Source of the DNA: Bagarius yarrelli
Taxonomy: Eukaryota > Chordata > Actinopteri > Siluriformes > Sisoridae
Length of the DNA stretch: 64,000 nucleotides
Reading direction: 5' to 3'
Assembly (NCBI GenBank): GCA_005784505.1
Contig: VCAZ01000126.1
Location: 330,001-394,000, forward strand
The number at the start of each line of letters is the position of its first letter. The first letter of the stretch is position 1. Below, piece by piece: positions 62,314-64,000 of the stretch. Both the position numbers and the translations under genes were made by a program. The notes under the pieces are model-generated. The model made no database searches, was not told where the DNA came from, and saw only the letters and a program-made list of their open reading frames with translations.

Positions 62314-62583
62314 TTCATTCATTTATCTTCTATACCCGCTTATTTCCTAATGCGGGGTCACAGGGATCTGCTGGAGTCTATCCAAGCTCACTCCTTTAGG
62401 CAATTTAGAATCACCAGTTAACCTAACATACATGTTTTTGGACTGTGGAAGGAAACCGGAGAACCCGGAGTAAACCCACGCAAGCCCAAGGAGAACATGC
62501 AAACTCCACACAAAAAAAGACCCCTGCCGGAATCGAACCCGGGATCTTCTTGCTGTGAGGCAACAGTGCTAACCACTGAACCT
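62314..62583 (-). mobile_element. tRNA-derived SINE, antisense, near full length
   Basis: On the minus strand it has the head ggttcagtggttagcactgt, a perfect B box (ggttcgattcc as complement of 'ggaatcgaaccc'), 'gtgtggagtttgcatgttct' and a tail ending in an ATGAATGA-like motif. It belongs to the same family as 33.07 and 42.55 kb and is the least decayed of the three, although the 'ggcgacctgtcc' segment is deleted. It lies about 600 bp after the FHIT stop. Confidence 0.92.
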
Positions 62584-63404
62584 TCCTGTCAGTGAAAAAA
62601 AAAACTTAATTTTTCTATTTAGTCACAATGGTATTGAAGGAGGTCTGGAGTCCAGCCAGTGTTGCAGTTCATCCCAACAGTGTTCAGTGCACTCTAGTTC
62701 TTCCACTCTAACCAGAACACACACATAGATCAGGGCTTTTAAGACTCAATTGAATCAAGTACAGGAAAATCTAAATGCTACAGAATGTAGAAACATCCCA
62801 CACAACTGTGTCCTTACAACCTCGTGGCAACAGTTTGGCAGATTTTAACCAGGATGCGCTGGTAAGGTTTCCACGCACTTTTGCCCATTTTAGTGTATGT
62901 TAGTTTGAATAAATATGTCAGGACAGTTGGAGGCCCTGAAAATTTAATGCAGCCCCTTTATACACAAGGGACACAAATGCCCTTTGTTTTTAGCATACAT
63001 TAACATGATGCTACAGATATCCCGCAACGGAAATATCGGCCGTTTGGAGTAACCATTAAAAAAAAAACAGCTATTAATAAATCTTGGTTAAAAAAAACAG
63101 CCACCTTGAATGTATAAACAGCTCGATTAGTTAAATGTTCTATTACTTTCCCTTTCAACTCAACAATAAACCGGTCATTCTACTAACAACCTTGTGTATT
63201 TTTACAAGACCTCAGTAAATAACCTCCATTAACCCCTTGACCACTACAGCAACGTGTGCTCTTGTCTTTGATTGATTGTTTGTCCTTTGTGCCTGGCCGT
63301 GCTTTTGGTACCCCCCGCCCCTCCACCCCCGTTTGTTGGGGGATTTATTGCATTGGGTTTTTTTTTCCGAAAAAGCCTATCAAGGTTTTATGGAGATCAG
63401 TACG

Positions 63405-63560
63405 ATTAAGTAACACATTTATTCCGTAGCCCGGCATGGCTCTGATATGCAATGCAAAGGCATCTCCACTTTCTGTTTGTTATTCATGACTGTCCAGAGC
63501 TACATTTCATTACTAATCCTATTGCCATCATGTAAATCACTGAAAGTAGCCATATTGGAA
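63405..63560. promoter_or_regulatory. Candidate conserved non-coding element downstream of FHIT
   Basis: A balanced, repeat-free stretch including 'tgatatgcaatgcaaaggca', 'tgttattcatgactgtccag' and 'attactaatcctattgcc'. It has several octamer-like and homeodomain-like cores. The regulatory role is a guess from composition only. Confidence 0.28.
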
Positions 63561-64000
63561 TTTTTTTTTATTCCCTAAGCAGATGTGACATCCTGTCAGT
63601 GAGGAAAAACGGGTGAAATAAGATTTCGAAACCCAAGGTGCTTTGGAAAAAGGTCAGTCATCCGTCTGTGGACGGTAAACCATCTGTTACAGGAATCGTT
63701 GTTCAATTTAAATAAGGTTCAGCCTGTAGGTAGGACACACAGGTTCAGGTAAAATATAAAACACAGCGATGGTTTTTAATCTATGTGCTGATTTCTTGAA
63801 GCCGCGTTAGCTTCCCGGCGGGTTAAAGCAATGTAGGGATCACCGTGTGCCTATTACGCTGAAAAGTATTTGTGTTTCGAAGAAATGCTGACAAACACAA
63901 CAGTGATTCATAGAAAAAAAAAGGGAGGGATTATTGTGTAAATATACTATAGTTAGTTATCCCACATCTGCAAGCGGCATGCTGGAGGCTATTATAGCTT

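Larger units (their letters stand above)
61700..64000 (+). other. FHIT 3' UTR or 3' flank
   Basis: Non-coding DNA after the FHIT stop. There is no AATAAA in roughly the first kilobase that I can see; matches occur at 62908-62913 and 63165-63170. An antisense SINE occupies about 62314-62583. In human the 3' UTR is split over a further non-coding exon, so the transcript end cannot be placed from sequence alone. The stretch 63.4-63.56 kb is not low-complexity and could be a conserved element. Confidence 0.5.

Overview
This is vertebrate, almost certainly teleost, DNA. It is AT-rich and intron-dominated, with GT-AG exons, tRNA-derived SINEs, Tc1/mariner relics, non-LTR retrotransposon tails and many microsatellites. 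The SINE families look like those I know from otophysan fish, perhaps catfishes, but the species cannot be fixed from the sequence alone.

One protein-coding gene is supported. It is FHIT, the fragile histidine triad diadenosine polyphosphate hydrolase, on the + strand. Four coding exons are visible: 23727-23872, 26531-26560, 35360-35428 and 61589-61699 (with stop). By comparison with human FHIT they encode residues 36 to the C-terminus, including the catalytic His-x-His-x-His motif, and they splice together in phase without any break. The first coding exon (about residues 1-35) was not found, so it probably lies upstream of the window. The introns are at least 23.7 kb, 2.66 kb, 8.80 kb and 26.16 kb, so under 0.6 percent of the window is coding. 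In human, FHIT is likewise huge and spans the common fragile site FRA3B.

Layout. 1-23726 is the end of the intron before the second coding exon: a CT/GA tract, a large 21/22-bp minisatellite (4.26-5.12 kb), two decayed Tc1/mariner copies (10.0 and 13.3 kb), SINEs and an A-rich tandem repeat (16.1-16.9 kb). 23.87-26.53 kb holds a third transposase relic. 26.56-35.36 kb holds two arrays of one 21-bp repeat, a tandemly duplicated element that may be regulatory, a SINE and a 485-bp TIR element. 35.43-61.59 kb holds a Bkm-like GATA/GACA block, a 57-bp tandem repeat, a 5'-truncated LINE with a perfect 19-bp target duplication, a (TA)32 tract, a hAT-like element, a LINE nested inside a MITE, several SINEs and a few low-repeat stretches that could be conserved non-coding elements. 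61.7-64 kb is 3' flank or 3' UTR with an antisense SINE.

Nearly all long open frames are by-products of tandem repeats whose period is a multiple of three, of CT-rich tracts, or of antisense transposon relics. I see no second cellular gene, no structural RNA gene and no prokaryotic-type system. Points worth a second look are the repeat architecture inside a fragile-site gene, the datable nested insertions and the putative conserved non-coding blocks.
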